Assembly: GCF_040802235.1 (NCBI RefSeq)
Contig: NC_133172.1
Coordinates: forward strand, 30,709,738-30,773,737
From: Manis javanica
Taxonomy: Eukaryota > Chordata > Mammalia > Pholidota > Manidae
Direction of reading: 5' to 3'
Length of the DNA: 64,000 bases
A program made the translations under genes and the position numbers. The notes beneath the pieces were generated by a model. It saw only the letters and a program-made list of their open reading frames with translations, was not told the DNA's origin and did no database searches. This document shows positions 11,701-23,580 of the stretch, piece after piece (position 1 is the first letter of the stretch; every line of letters starts with the position of its first letter).

Positions 11701-12839
11701 AGGCTTGGGAGTAGGGTGAGGCAAGCAAGGCACCCAGGGCATGCATCTCTCAGGTGTTAACCCTATACTTGGATGGCCCAGAGAGTGAGTGCCTCCTTAA
11801 ATTTTGAGCCCTAGACACATTACTTGCCTCACCCTACACCTCTGCTTGCTCATAAGGCCAGCCAAGATTTAAGGCATAAAGAAACAGACCTCATCTCTTA
11901 ATGGGAAAACTTATAAAGTCACACTGCAAAGGTTATCAGTATGAGGAAGGGAAAGAAGCAAGGCCCTCAATGTAATCAATCAGCAGAAGGCTTTGCAGAC
12001 CCTCAATAGTCACAGTGAATGTAGAGCTTCATAAAGAGAAGTCAACAGAAGTTTATATTCCTTGAGTTCATGATTTCCTCCCATCAACCTGACAGCCAGT
12101 TATTTCAAAGAGGACTTCATGCCATTTCCATGTACTCATTCCTAAATGCTTTCCCCAGTACTGCAGTACTAGGAGTCAGTGCTGCCAAGCCCTTGGCATT
12201 CCTGAGTATAGCCTAAAGGGCAATGGAGCCAATGTGGTGGCCAGGACAGTTAAATGCATTCAGGGGTTTTAGGTCTCCAGAAAAATAGGCACAGCTACCA
12301 ATTATTTAAAATTGATTGTAAATACTATTTTTGTACAAGGTCAAAAGTTGTTTTTACAGTATGTGTGGGCTCAATGTATTTGCTAAAATCTAGGCTCAGT
12401 GCTTTTTCTAATTGGATTCTAGGAATTTAAGGAATTTGTGAGTTTTCAGTTGGGAATATTTACAAAGGGTCCAGGTGTTTGATTACATATTTATGTCTAT
12501 ACCTGAAAAATGTGGATCATTTGGGGCCAAAGGAATTGTCAATAGAATCAGCATCTGGATTCGTAGATATAGCAGGTAAAAGCTAATTTCTGCATGATGA
12601 TGGAAATCTAGTCACCAGATGCATTATTACAGATGAATCTAAGGTTACTCTTAAGCCAAGAGCATCAGGCTGGGTCAGTAAGAGTGACATTGACTAGGTC
12701 ACTTGCTTGAGTAATAGCATCAGCATCTAACTCTGAGCCACTTGCCAAGGAGGTCTGGACTTAGCTTTTAAGTTTATTGTCTTCTTCTACCACCCCACCC
12801 CACCCCCTGATCTCTAAGGTAGGCCTGATAGAAAGCCCA
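11701..12839. other. Unique sequence
   Basis: No gene seen. 12560-12770 is AT-rich and repeat-free and could be a conserved noncoding element. A CACCCCACCCCACCCCC run lies near 12791. Confidence 0.45.
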
Positions 12840-13160
12840 TCCCAAACTGAGCTCTAGTCATGTCATGTTCAGTGGCCCTCAATTGCCTCCATTTATCTGG
12901 TGTTGATCCTTCTCTCCTGCCACGTTTCCTTATGCTTCCTTTATACAGAACACGCCCCAGCCAAATGGAACCTGCCTTTCATGTACGCCCATGACATCCC
13001 CTCACTATCTATCTTTTCCTTGTAATTCCCCTCTTTATCTCCTTAAGTCTAGGTTCTATCCATTTGATAAAGCATAGATAAGTCTTTACCTTTTAAGTGA
13101 AGTTTTCCCCTGATCTCTTTCTAGAGAGATCACTTCCTCCTCTGAGCTTCCATGACATTG
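12840..13160 (+). mobile_element. L2 LINE, 3' region
   Basis: Matches the L2 order: a GTCATGTCATGTTCAGTGG segment, an ACGCCCCAGCC segment, then TTTTCCCCTGATCTCTTTCT and CACTTCCTCCTCTGAGC. Sense orientation, highly degenerate. A MIR follows directly. Confidence 0.65.
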
Positions 13161-13162
13161 TG

Positions 13163-13395
13163 GGGATATTAAGAATATGGTTAAGGGTGAAGCCTTTGAA
13201 AATGTCTTGGAATCAAAAAGCAGTCCTATCACTGACTGGCTGTGTGACCTCGGGTGATATTCTTAATCCCTCTGCGCCTTGACTGGAAAATGGGATATAA
13301 TAATATATTTACTTCATAGGTTGTGGAAAGGATTGAAAACTTCATTATATGTTCATATCCAATAGTGTCTGGTGCATTGTAAATGTTAAGCTATA
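13163..13395 (+). mobile_element. MIR SINE
   Basis: ATGGTTAAGGGTGAAGCC at the tRNA-like end, the core ACTGGCTGTGTGACCTCGGG, then GAAAATGGGATATAATAATA and a 3' end TCTGGTGCATTGTAAATG. Confidence 0.9.
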
Positions 13396-13414
13396 CCTGA
13401 TATTTTAAGTATCC

Positions 13415-13545
13415 AGCTAATAGTTATTGAGCATCTACCATGTGCCTAGTATCATGTAAGGCATTGGCATTGGAGATACAAGTGAATGACAGATGCCATC
13501 CCTGCCACATAGAGCTTACATTCTAACAGGTAAGAAACACCAATT
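13415..13545 (-). mobile_element. L2 LINE 3' end
   Basis: Antisense L2 tail: TTATTGAGCATCTACCATGT, GCATTGGAGATACAAGTGA and AGAGCTTACATTCTAACAG. Confidence 0.88.
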
Positions 13546-13969
13546 AAACCCTATATTGTAATGTTTGGTCTATTGATTTTACTTTCTTTTTCAGACTATG
13601 AGGGCATGGCTACTGTCCTATATTTTCCTGCAATTTTTCTATGTCCAGCATAGTATTTCATGCACAGTAAGTCATATCTATGTCAATGATGAAATATGGA
13701 CAATATGGCAAAATCAGTCACCAATTCTGGCTGGAACTTTCCCCACCAAGAATTGTTGGGCATGGACTCTAGATCACGTGGGAAAGATCTTGAATGGGAC
13801 ACTTCTGTTGGAATCTTGGGCCAGGAATAGCACATGGTGTGCAGCTGGTTAGATGTAGGGACCAAGGGTAGGAGTCCTTTCTAATGATGTTTTGTGGCAA
13901 ACTGACCCAAATCTTCTTGCTACCATGAAATAAATCCTTATTTCTCAAAATCTAAGATGTGTTGCAAAC

Positions 13970-14130
13970 CTGATGCAATGGGAAATGCATCGTCTTGGGA
14001 GTCCAAGGCTCTGGATATCAGTACAGGCTTCGCTGTATTCCCCTGTGTGACACTGGGTGAATCTCTCCTACTTTCTGAGCCTCAGTTTCTCCACTGGAAA
14101 ATGGAAAGGTTGTATTAGATTAGTGGTTTT
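13970..14130 (+). mobile_element. MIR SINE
   Basis: GTGTGACACTGGGTGAATC, TGAGCCTCAGTTTCTCCACT and GAAAATGGAAAGGTTG are MIR core blocks in sense orientation. Confidence 0.85.
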
Positions 14131-14994
14131 TAAACTCATCCTTTTCTTTTTCTGTTCTTTTATTTTTCCCTTCTTTCTCTTCTTCTTATTCCTATTGTAG
14201 CCTAAACCATTTTTCAAATAAATTCATATTCAGAGATGTTTTGTATGAAATGAGCTTGGAAATCCTGGAGCTGCTGACATTCAGTTCTCCCTCTCCCTGC
14301 TACTTCCTGTAGTGGCCTGAGAAGCACTTCTAAAGACCCCTAGGGTTCCAGCAAACCTGGATATGAAAGCCCTTGGACTCTTAGCTCTTAGGGCCCTTAT
14401 GCTTAAGCATTCTATGACTCTGGGCAAAGAACTCAAATGCCTTTAATTAAAATTGTTTCAACTTATCCCCATTAACTATGATTGATGCACCAACCAGAGA
14501 ATAAGTGCATTAATGCTATAATTATCTATTGAGGATGTTTTATTGATTCTGCAATGATATTTTAGTCAGTTTGTATTATTTAATTTCTGACTTAAATCAG
14601 GAAGAAATGGCAATTGGTGAAGAAATTAATCATCTAAATCAAATTGTCATTGATGCTTTTAGAAATAAAAGTCTAGCACAGCCTAGCTGAGTCTCTTACT
14701 GGCCGATGTTAGTTGCTTTGATGATTGATGATGTAGGCTGAGGAGAAGGCTTCAGTTCACATTACCCAAGGCTACAGGTGAAATATCAAGCTCCCCTTGG
14801 ACTTTTATAAAACTCTTTACTCCAGCTCAGTCTTCTGGAATCCCTTCTGGGTCAGTTGACAACCCCAAGGCAGGGCCAATCCTAAGGCTTTGTAAGTTTC
14901 CAGGTCCTCAGGAGCTTTTCTGTCTTAGTAATGGCACCTTTGCTCCTGATGTCTGGGCTCCTTATCTTTGGAGAAGGCAATGAGGAAGGTAGGG
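14131..14994. other. Unique sequence, candidate conserved noncoding element at 14420-14700
   Basis: 14420-14700 is AT-rich, repeat-free and full of TAATTA, ATTAAT and TGATTGAT-like words (including the palindrome GCATTAATGC near 14507). It looks like a developmental enhancer by composition only. The upstream part contains a pyrimidine-rich TTTCTTTTTCTG tract near 14145. Confidence 0.35.
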
Positions 14995-15620
14995 GAGAAT
15001 AAGAACCTTAGATTTGGAGTCTCTTTCAGTGAGGATTCTTTAGTTGCTGGTGACAGAGGACCCAATGCAAACAGATCTAAGAAAGAGCAATCTGGCTCTC
15101 ATAATTGAAATGTCCAGAGGAGTGTCTGCTTTCAACATAGTTTGGTCTAAGCTCAACGATGCCACAAGGTCTGGCTTCTCTGTGTTTCAGGCTGGTTTTC
15201 CTATACACCTGGGCCTTATTTTCTAGTTTTATGGTGATAAGAAAGGGACAGTAACCCCATCTTCCCCAAATCCAGCTTCACGCCCCACGGGAGAGAGTGC
15301 CTCTTTCTCTCCTAGACCCCCAGGGGAAGATGTGCCATATCTTACTGGCTCTGCTAATCCTTTCTCTTATTAAATGTTGATGGTTGTGGGTTGGCTGTAG
15401 TTTCTGTGGCTCTGCGTGGCTCTTCTGGGTTCCCCACATGTTCTTCTCACTCAGGCTGCAGGAACAAACCCTGTGTATATAAGACTGTGAGGCAGAAGGA
15501 AAGAGAAGGAAACTGAGCTGACCCGTACAATCAGTATGAAGCTTCTGTTCAGATGTGATGTGTCATGACCATTTAAGTTCTATTGGCCAGACCCACTCAC
15601 ATAGCTAAGACAGTATCATA
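14995..15620 (-). mobile_element. Ancient LTR-like repeat, class uncertain
   Basis: The plus strand carries GTTGCTGGTGACAGAGGACC, ATAATTGAAATGTCCAGAGG, a TCTCTGTGTTTCAGGCTGG block and a late TCTATTGGCCAGACCCA block. This order recalls an antisense ERV-type LTR repeat shared among placental mammals. Boundaries are loose. Confidence 0.4.
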
Positions 15621-17214
15621 GAGGCTGGGAGGCATGCTCTTCCCATGGAGAGAGAGGTAAGGGGGAGGACTTATAAACAGTAATAGGATCTACCCTAATT
15701 CCCATAAAGGGGAGCTTTCTCAAAGGAAAGTCAGGGTACAGTTTGCTAGAAGAATGGTAGACATAAATCACCCTCCTCTGATTTGTTATATCCTCCCATC
15801 CAATGCTTGACATATGTCTACTACCCAAGGGATCACCCACCCTCTCTCACGCAACACAGGGGAACTAGCAACCTATAGAGGCAACCTATTCTGTATTTTG
15901 ACTGTTCCACCAGCCCTCCAAGAAAAAAAAAAGAAAAGCTCAAGCTATTACTATGTGTTTATATAAGTGTAGGGTTCAGCGAAGGATGAGGATATAAAAG
16001 CCTTATGACTCATTTTGGGCTTCACAGCAAGGAAAAGAAAGAAACAGGGTGGAGAAGGAAAAAAGCAAGATAGAAACCATTCTTTCAAGAACTCTTTATT
16101 CTAATGCATGTGAAGCAATGAAAATGCCCTGCCACCTCCAGAGTGATGGATTTGTGGGTCCCAAGCAATGGCAAGAGTCCTGCTCAGGGCGGAGGGCAGA
16201 GTCCTTGATCAATGGGAAACACAACTTTCTTCTCTTTGATGTATCTTTGGATGAACTATTTACTTGCACTTGCTTTTAATTTACTGGCCACCAATTAGAG
16301 CCAGATAACAGGCCAACAAGCTGGCATGATGTACCCAATTATCTTCTGAAAATGTATTTCTGTGATTGGGGCTTTTAATTGCAGCTTAAATCAAATGCTC
16401 ATGAACCCAGTTGCCACTGAGGGAATGAGACCAGCTAATGAAATAATGAGAGCTCTGACTCAAATTCAGAGATAAAGGGACACCAGGAAAGGAGATTGTT
16501 TCTTATTTTATTTTCTCCATCCCCCTTCTTTTTAATTGCCTTTGAAGACATTGATGCCATAAATCCCACCATAAGGCAGGGATGTTACAAAATGGGCAGC
16601 TTATTCCAATCAGACCGCAAATGGAACATGAGCCTGTTTTATTTCTCGGGATTCACTTTCACATTTGCCTGCTTGGGTGTGTGTGGGCGCCAAGGTTCTC
16701 ACCCCCATTACTCTAGATCACACAGCTATGGCTTTCAAACTCAGATTTGCCAAATGGGCTCCCCTCTCTGCATACCTTCATCCACTGAACTCAGATGTGG
16801 AGTAGTGGTGCAGGGTCTCGTGGGGAAGGAGACTGCGTCTCTGGGACTGGCTCATTTATGCAGATGTGGCATATGCCCAGAGCCCCAGGCATCTCTCCCT
16901 CTAATTCATGGTGCTTAATTCAGATTACTTCCCTCTTATGAAGAGCCAATTTGCCAATTATCCCTGAAAGTTTTGATTAGGTGCCTTTTACCTAAGACAC
17001 TGTGCCATGGGCTATAGACTTCTGAGGATCATTTAGTTCCGTCTGAAAGATGATAAGGGCTTGGCTGAGAATCACAAGCACTCTACCATTTTCAGATACA
17101 AGTTTTACTTTGATTTTTTCCTTAGAGGTCTCATACCTTTGGGTTAGCATCTGGACAATGTGGATTAAAAACAGTAAGAGCTAGCACCGTAAGAGCTATC
17201 ATTTGTCTATTGAA
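15621..17214. other. Unique sequence, candidate conserved noncoding element at 16270-16560
   Basis: 16270-16560 is repeat-free with many TTTAATT, CCAATTA and GCTAATGAAATAATG words. The 140-codon plus-strand frame at 16496-16918 begins inside this stretch; I see no domain in it. Nothing else recognised. Confidence 0.4.
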
Positions 17215-17392
17215 GTGGCTGTCTTTCTAGCTGCAAATTAGAATCACCCAGGGAATCTGCAAAGGTACTGATGCCCAGACTCACACCCTAAGAAGTCCCG
17301 TTTTCATGGGTCTGAGTTGGAGCCTTGACATTAACATTTTTAAAAGCTTCCTGGGTGACTCTAATGAGCACCCTTGGCTGAGAACCACAAAT
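17215..17392 (+). mobile_element. MER5A-type hAT-Charlie nonautonomous DNA transposon
   Basis: GCAAATTAGAATCACCCAGG near 17232, TACTGATGCCCAGACTCACA, and the 3' half TTCCTGGGTGACTCTAATGA with GGCTGAGAACCAC form the near-palindromic MER5A layout. The 5' terminal inverted repeat is worn. Confidence 0.85.
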
Positions 17393-17399
17393 TTTATGC

Positions 17400-17580
17400 C
17401 TTTAATATACCAGGAAATGTGTGAAGATATTTGCATATACTCACCAAAATTTGAACTAGGTATACTTATTATTATTCCCACTGTATAGACAGGGCTGTCA
17501 GGCCCAGAAGGAGTTAGTAACTCACCCAAGACTAACTAATTAATAGGTGGCAATGAGAAATTTTAGGATCAGGTACCCCA
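17400..17580 (-). mobile_element. MIR SINE
   Basis: TTATTCCCACTGTATAGACA, GTTAGTAACTCACCCAAGAC and a GGTGGCAATGAGA block are antisense MIR core. Confidence 0.85.
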
Positions 17581-18500
17581 AAGTTTAGGACATATATAAG
17601 CACAAAGTGTTTAGATTGTTTGACGTTTAAAGACCAGGAGTGTTGAGACAGCATGAAAACTAGTGAGTGGTGGTATTTTCCTTTCCCAGAGACAGGTGTG
17701 ATGTCCTCTGTGGAAGGACACATCTGAGCACACTGAGAATATACACTGTGCCTTTGACTCAGTGTAAAGCGAGGGATTTTACCTGGTTTCCATGAAGAGC
17801 AGCTTACCCAAGAATTGGAGAGGTGCCTCAGAAGAAAGCTGCTGGTTGGCCATTTTGTTCTAAACCAGTATTCTTTCCAAGAGAGCTGATTTTTGTCAGA
17901 CAAATGACACTGCCTTACAGAGGAAGAAGCCCTCCTTTCCTTGCCATTACAATCCAAAAGAGAGTTGGGTGAAACATCCACGGGCAACATGGAGATGACA
18001 CAAACTGAGAGATGGAAGACTGATAGTGGCCTGGAGGTGGGTTGGGACTGAAAGTGGCCAAAGGATAACATAAAGTGATGCTTCAGGCTGGCACTGTATG
18101 TAAGCCAGGGTGGGGGGTGCTTTGAATCTGAACTGTTCTTAAAACCAGAGTTTGGCCATCAAGTTTGACCACAGAAGAGATTGACCCCTGTAGCATCTTA
18201 GTTCCTGTGGACAAAGGGACCAGCTCTGACATTGGCTAAGACTTTGCCTTCTGTCTTATTATATTTTTGTTCAGTGTTCCTCATTTCTTATCCACTTTTC
18301 TCTCTGCTGTGTTCTGCTGATTGAAAGAATTGCCCATGTTTTAGAATGTGTAGGCTGTGGATGTGGGGGGTGAGCAGAAAACAGACATGAATTATTGCTT
18401 TACCAGTCTTTCTGCTATATTGTTTTTGTTCCAAATGCCAAGGATTACCTCTTGGAGGGAGGCCAGCAGATCTAGGATCTTTCACCTGTTTTTTTTACTG
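17581..18500. other. Unique sequence
   Basis: No gene or repeat recognised. A 179-codon minus-strand frame (17532-18071) partly overlaps the MIR and has no domain. Confidence 0.5.
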
Positions 18501-18504
18501 ATAT

Positions 18505-18595
18505 ATCTCTAGTATAGAGCCTGACACATGGTAGGTGCTCAACAAATATATTTGAATGAGTAGGTAAGTAAATGAAGTTTAAAGAAACTGCGAAA
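18505..18595 (+). mobile_element. L2 LINE 3' end
   Basis: AGAGCCTGACACATGGTAGG and TGCTCAACAAATATATTTGA with a GAATGAG-type tail are the L2 terminus. Confidence 0.85.
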
Positions 18596-18774
18596 GTCAC
18601 AGAATCACCAACTCAGCACTATGAACACCTGAAGCCATTAGAAGCAAATTTTCCTAAGACTTCTCCACTAGTGTGATGGAGTCATGTTGAAGTAGGATAC
18701 AGAATTGTCATGAAATGTCCCAGCCTTTATCTTCTGTCATTTCTCACATTCACTTATAAGTGAGGTGTATTGGT

Positions 18775-18935
18775 ATGGTGGGTCAGTGCGATTCTTTGTT
18801 TGTAACATGGAAATAATATCTCTTTCAGAAAGTTTTGGGAGGATTAAGAGGTAACATATATAAATTGCTTACCATAGTGCTCAATGAATGCACTGAGCAT
18901 AATAGGTGCAATGAATGGTAGTTAATAATCATTAT
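18775..18935 (+). mobile_element. MIR SINE
   Basis: TTTGTAACATGGAAATAATA, GGAGGATTAAGAGGTAACAT and a TGCTCAATGAATGC 3' end in sense order. Confidence 0.8.
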
Positions 18936-19044
18936 CAAAAGGTGAAGTATGACATGCCCCATTGGTCCTTTGTACTAGGAATTATTCATCTATTACCTTT
19001 TGGCTGACTTGTTGTATTCTTCTAAGCCTTTCACTCCCATTTAT

Positions 19045-19160
19045 CATCCATTTCTTAATTCAACTAACTATATTGAGTAACTATTTTGTGCTAGACTCTG
19101 AGCTAGATTCTGGGAATGCAATAATAAACAAGTCAGAATGTTCCCTGATGCCAATGCCCT
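19045..19160 (-). mobile_element. L2 LINE 3' end
   Basis: ATTGAGTAACTATTTTGTGC, TAGATTCTGGGAATGCAATA and AACAAGTCAGAATGTTCCC are antisense L2. Confidence 0.8.
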
Positions 19161-19359
19161 GCAGAGAGAACAGAGCCCATATCCCAGGACCCTCCTTGGT
19201 AGAGCTCCCACTCTTCTCTGGTTATGAGAAGAGCTGGACTTCCTGTGACATAATCTGTAATGGCAATAACTTGACCCAACTTGATTTTTGGCATCCACAA
19301 TAGGGGAGTTGGAGAGCCACTGTTCTCTCTAGTGGAATGCTCTTTCCCTAGAACCTTGT

Positions 19360-19655
19360 TTGGCTCATACCTCTTCACTCAGAAATCCACTCAAATGACA
19401 CTTCCCCTAGAAGAATGTCTGCATTCCCAATCCATTCTCTGCAGTCATTCTGTGTTATTCTATTTTCTTCATAGCACTTATCAATGTCCCACATTATTTT
19501 ATTCATCTAATTCTTTATTTGTTTAAAGTCTGTTTCCCCTTCTAGAATGTAACCTCCATGAGGGTAGGGATAATATATGCCCTTTTAATAGTTGGTACCA
19601 TTGCACTTAGAATGGAGCCAGGCACATCACAGTTACTTGATACATGTTTGTGACT
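19360..19655 (+). mobile_element. L2 LINE 3' end
   Basis: TCAAATGACACTTCCCCTAG, CATAGCACTTATCAATGTCC, TAGAATGTAACCTCCATGAG, GGTAGGG and GGAGCCAGGCACATCACAG follow the L2 3' region in order. Confidence 0.92.
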
Positions 19656-20937
19656 CAGTGTCTGTATGGTCTGTCTCCAGACTCCCAGAGGCTCCTTTGG
19701 GCATCTCCCAGAGCTTCTGGAAGGTGGAATTTTTCTATTGCAGGTTGGTAAGAGAGTCAAAGCATAGACAATAGAGTCAAAGAAATCAGCCATAACCACC
19801 AGAGTTGACAGTGTTCTTTTAAGAGCTGGCATGGAACATTTGATAAAAATACAGTGAGAGATCAGCGCACAATGAATCATATTTAAGAGAAAATCTCTTT
19901 TGAAAAGCCCAGGGTAGGTCATGTTTTTTTCATGCTTGTCAACTTGACTGAATAATTTGCTTAAAATAAATGGATGAGAATGGTAAGTTGCTATGTAAGG
20001 GGAATGAAACAGACTCCTGGCTACATGTGCAACATATCTCAGCCTCTGAAGGGTCTGGCCTGGGTGGTAGTGAGCTTTGTGGCTGGGGAGGTAGTTCATG
20101 CATTTAGACAGGTTCAGTGTCTCCTTGGCTTTAGCACAAGATTTCTGGGGCATCAGCACAGTAGCCAATTTCTAATGCAAACAGATTTGATCCATCACTG
20201 ATGTTGAAAATAAAAGCTTACCTCTCCGATTTGTCAAGTTTTCAAACATGAGCCAAATGAGTTAATATCTTCTCATTGTTGTCTTTATTAAGCCTTTGTT
20301 GAACCAGTCTTTGGTAATTTTGTGTCTCTGTCAGAGATCTTTTAATAAAGTAAGTGTTCCTTTATATAACCTCTCCAGGGAGAACGCTGTGGCTTTGAAA
20401 ACGCAGGGATCCACGATGCCCAAAATGTAAGCGACAAGGCTAATCCTCACAATTTTGACCTGGGATTTCAATAGCAGACTCAGGGAACAGCTCAATATTT
20501 GTGGCACAGGCTTTGGAGGCAATATGCATGGGAAGCTGGAGCTGGATATCTCTTAGGCCAGAGAGGGAGAAGACAGATGCTTTGGTGACTGGTACTATTG
20601 GACAATGTAGGTTTAGTGCCAGTCTGGCCACAATGGGGGATGCAGTTCACGACTTAGTGCCAAAGGCATGGCACAGCAACATGGAGTAAAAACCACATGG
20701 ACTGGCCCAGATTTCTCTGCCTCTGCTTGTCTACAAATAGGGATACAAGTTTCTGAGAAACCCATATTTGGTCTATCGGCTTGCTCACAGCCTGCTCACC
20801 AGGCCAACCCTAGGGCAGAGCCCAGACTCCAAAATTGTCCCTCCTTCCTCTTTTTGTCAAAAATCTCCCTGTCATCTCCTAACCATTTTTCTGTAAAAAG
20901 CTGATAAAGTAATTCATACTAATGTAGTAATGACTTC
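19656..20937. other. Unique sequence
   Basis: No gene or named repeat. The 208-codon minus-strand frame 19542-20168 begins in unique DNA and ends in L2; it has no recognised domain. Confidence 0.5.
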
Positions 20938-21474
20938 TGTGGTGGGTAGCTCCTAAGACAGTCCCCTTGCCTTCTGGGATTCACAGCCTTGTGTAAGCCT
21001 GTCCCCCACAGTAACTTGCTGCTAACCAAAAGAACCAATGTTGAGGGGATGCCACTTTTGTGATTAGATTAGAAAATACTACTGGAACTTCTGTTTGGCT
21101 AGCAGACTCTCTCTATTGCTTTCTCAGCTTGAACACTTTTGGTGAAGCAAAAAGTCTTGATGGAGACACCCATGTGACAAAGAACTGAGGCTCATCTCTG
21201 GATGATACCCAGAAGCAAACAGAAGCTCCCAGTTCAATAACCCTGAAAGAACGGAAGCCTGCCAGGAACATCCTTCCAGAGGAGTGTCCAGGTGAGACCC
21301 TGGCCCTGGCTCACACCTTGATTGCAGCCCTGTGAGACACCTTGAAGAAGAGGACCCAGCTAAGCAGAAATGCCAGAGTTCTGACCATAGAAACTGTGAG
21401 ATAATAAATGTGTGTGTGTTTAAAAGCCACTAAATTTGTGTTAATTTGTTGTACAGCAATAGAGAACTTGTACA
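20938..21474 (+). mobile_element. MLT1-type LTR (ERVL-MaLR)
   Basis: Complete solo LTR: 5' TGTGGTGGGTAGCTCCTAAG, middle GATGGAGACACCCATGTGAC, then GCTCACACCTTGATTGCAGC, CTGTGAGACACCTTGAAG, the poly(A) block GAAACTGTGAGATAATAAAT, and a 3' end at AGAGAACTTGTACA. Length about 537 bp fits MLT1C/D-like elements. Confidence 0.93.
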
Positions 21475-21954
21475 ATTAACAGAAGTCCTGGAAGAGAGCA
21501 CATGTCAGCAGGCTATAGCATCTTAGGGGAAGGTGTACGTCTCTGACTGGGAGGCACGGTGGCGGGCACGGTGGGCGATCCCTGCAATACTGACGAGGAG
21601 AGAGGATGGGGCTTCTGGGGCTTGAGTACCACTTCACTTAGCTGCGTGGAATCTCTGTTTCATAGTTTTTCTCTTCTGAAGACTTCCCTGGGCCTCAGAC
21701 CCAGTCATCCTGTCCCACAGAGGCAGGGACGGTCTGCTGTCTTGTGTGTTCAGGCTGACAGGAATTTGCCTGGCTTGCCACCCATCTGGTTGGCAGTTAC
21801 CAGTCCATGACCTCTCTCTTTTCATTATCCATGAATATTCTTCTGTCTTCAGAACGGGAAGGTGTGCTCTGGCCAAACCCAGTGCCAGAGCATGGCCACT
21901 GGAGCCACATTCCCTGCTTTGGTCATGCTTCTCTCGTTGTTTGCTGACTGATAG
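21475..21954. other. Unique sequence
   Basis: Nothing recognised. Confidence 0.5.
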
Positions 21955-22105
21955 CCTCTCAGTATCTCATTGCAAAGTAGGGTTTAAATTATACCTATAT
22001 TTATATGGTCATCATAGAAATTACATACAAATCCCTTAGAACTCAGTACAGAGTACTTTGTAGGTACGAAGTACTCTGTAAGCATTAGGGGTTGTTATAG
22101 CTTTA
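21955..22105 (+). mobile_element. MIR-like 3' half
   Basis: GGGTTTAAATTATACC, ACATACAAATCCCTTAGAAC and TCTGTAAGCATTAGGGGTTG resemble the MIR 3' half. It encloses a perfect 12-bp inverted repeat listed separately. Confidence 0.5.
22047..22080. repeat. Perfect inverted repeat, 12-bp arms
   Basis: Left arm TACAGAGTACTT (22047-22058) and right arm AAGTACTCTGTA (22069-22080) are exact reverse complements around a 10-bp loop TGTAGGTACG. Confidence 0.95.
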
Positions 22106-22279
22106 ACCCTGGAATGCTTGCCTGACCCTGAGGCTCTGACAGTAGAGTACAGGTCCATTGTCCAGAGGCAATCTTTGCCTCAGAGTCATAGCTTTTTCAC
22201 AGGTGAGGATATGTCTGTGTTCCAGGGTTGATTTCCTCTTCCAGAACACCTCAGTTTCCTTTTCCATGGCCATCAGGAG

Positions 22280-22385
22280 AAAGTGGGACCTTGTCCCGGC
22301 TCTGCCCCTACTCCTGTGGCTTGACTTGATGATTTCTTCTTTCTGGGCCTCAGTTTCCTCGTCTGTGGGATAGGACCAAAAGCAG
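22280..22385 (+). mobile_element. MIR SINE fragment
   Basis: CCGGCTCTGCCCCTACTCCT, GGGCCTCAGTTTCCTCGTCT and GTGGGATAGGACC are sense MIR core. Confidence 0.85.
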
Positions 22386-23399
22386 CCCAGAATTCCTCCA
22401 GGGATCACAGCAAGAACTAAAGGGATAAGAATTTGAAGAGGAAAATCAGGAGACTATTTAAGACTCCAAAATGGAGTTAGGAAGCAAAATTGGAGAATGA
22501 GGTCATAGGTCACAGGAAGTGCCAAGAAGGAGAGGCCGGAAGCACCAAAGAAAATCCCCAGGCTGTATGGGCTCTGGCCTCCTCTTCCTGGCTCCCAGAA
22601 AGAATGGTGGTAGCCACCATCTCCCCTTAAGAATGGCAGGAGCTTGAGGTGGAAGCTGTGTCTCACCCATTTCTCAGTCAGGAGCACAGGATGCCTTTGG
22701 CTGGTGTTTGTTGAGTAAATGTCTGAATCAGTGAGTAGTAAAATTGTGCATTTTCTGAGTGTCTGTGTCCCATATGTGACAAACACATTCCCTGGAGTTC
22801 CAGAGACTGCTGAGAGGAAGGGCCTAGCCTGTAGACCTTTTAGCTTGAACTCAGAGTTGGTCCTGCCACACTGAGGCCACATCTTGATTTTCATTCCAGC
22901 AGTGAGCCTGTGGGCATCAGAGGGAATTGGGTGAGCTGGGCAGGTTTATCCAGCCCTGCTCCTGGAGTAGGAGAATGTGGGTGGTCTGGCTAATCAGAAA
23001 GCCAAGGCCATTCCCAAGGCTGATCAAGGTGGATTAGTGGGTGGATATTTGATGGTGCTAACTGCTTCAGCTAGTCACCCCATGCATAGGAACCTGGGGT
23101 GCCCAAAGTCAGAGGAAAGGGTGCCCTAGAATGTCTTGAACTGATGCCTGACAGGGAGTCTCTTCAGTGCTTATGAGGATCCCAGGCAGAGGGCATGTGA
23201 CCCTGCTACAGCCCTGGTCACACTGAATACTGCCATCTGACCTCCCACAGTCAAACGGAGGGTACCGGGACAGCAGGCTATGGCTGGTTCATCTGTGTCC
23301 TCGATGTCGGGGGCTGGGAGTGAGTCAGTGCTGAATGAGGAGATAAATAAACCAGGGAGTAAATAAAGACACCAGAGGGTGTGGAGGCACAAGTCCAGG
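22386..23399. other. Unique sequence
   Basis: Nothing recognised; a 146-codon minus frame at 22454-22894 has no domain. Confidence 0.5.
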
Positions 23400-23580
23400 T
23401 GTTCTGGAAAAGGCCATAGCTTGGAAGCTGGGAGATTCCACCTCCTGTATGACCCTGGGCCAATTGCTGCCCTTCCTCTGATCCTTGATTTCATTCCATG
23501 TAAAGAAGGGAGCCAGCCTAGACTGGGTCACAAGCTGGAGACTTGCAGGCCTCTTCAGATTCTAAAAACGTGTTTTGTTT
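23400..23580 (+). mobile_element. MIR SINE
   Basis: ATGACCCTGGGCCAATTGCT, TGATTTCATTCCATGTAAAG and CAGGCCTCTTCAGATTCTA follow a MIR3-like order. Confidence 0.65.

Noticed and set aside
16496-16918. 140-codon plus-strand frame
   Set aside because: No domain; starts in AT-rich DNA that looks noncoding.
17532-18071. 179-codon minus-strand frame
   Set aside because: Partly overlaps an antisense MIR and shows no recognisable domain.
19542-20168. 208-codon minus-strand frame
   Set aside because: It overlaps an L2 at one end, and its composition is like random translation of noncoding DNA.
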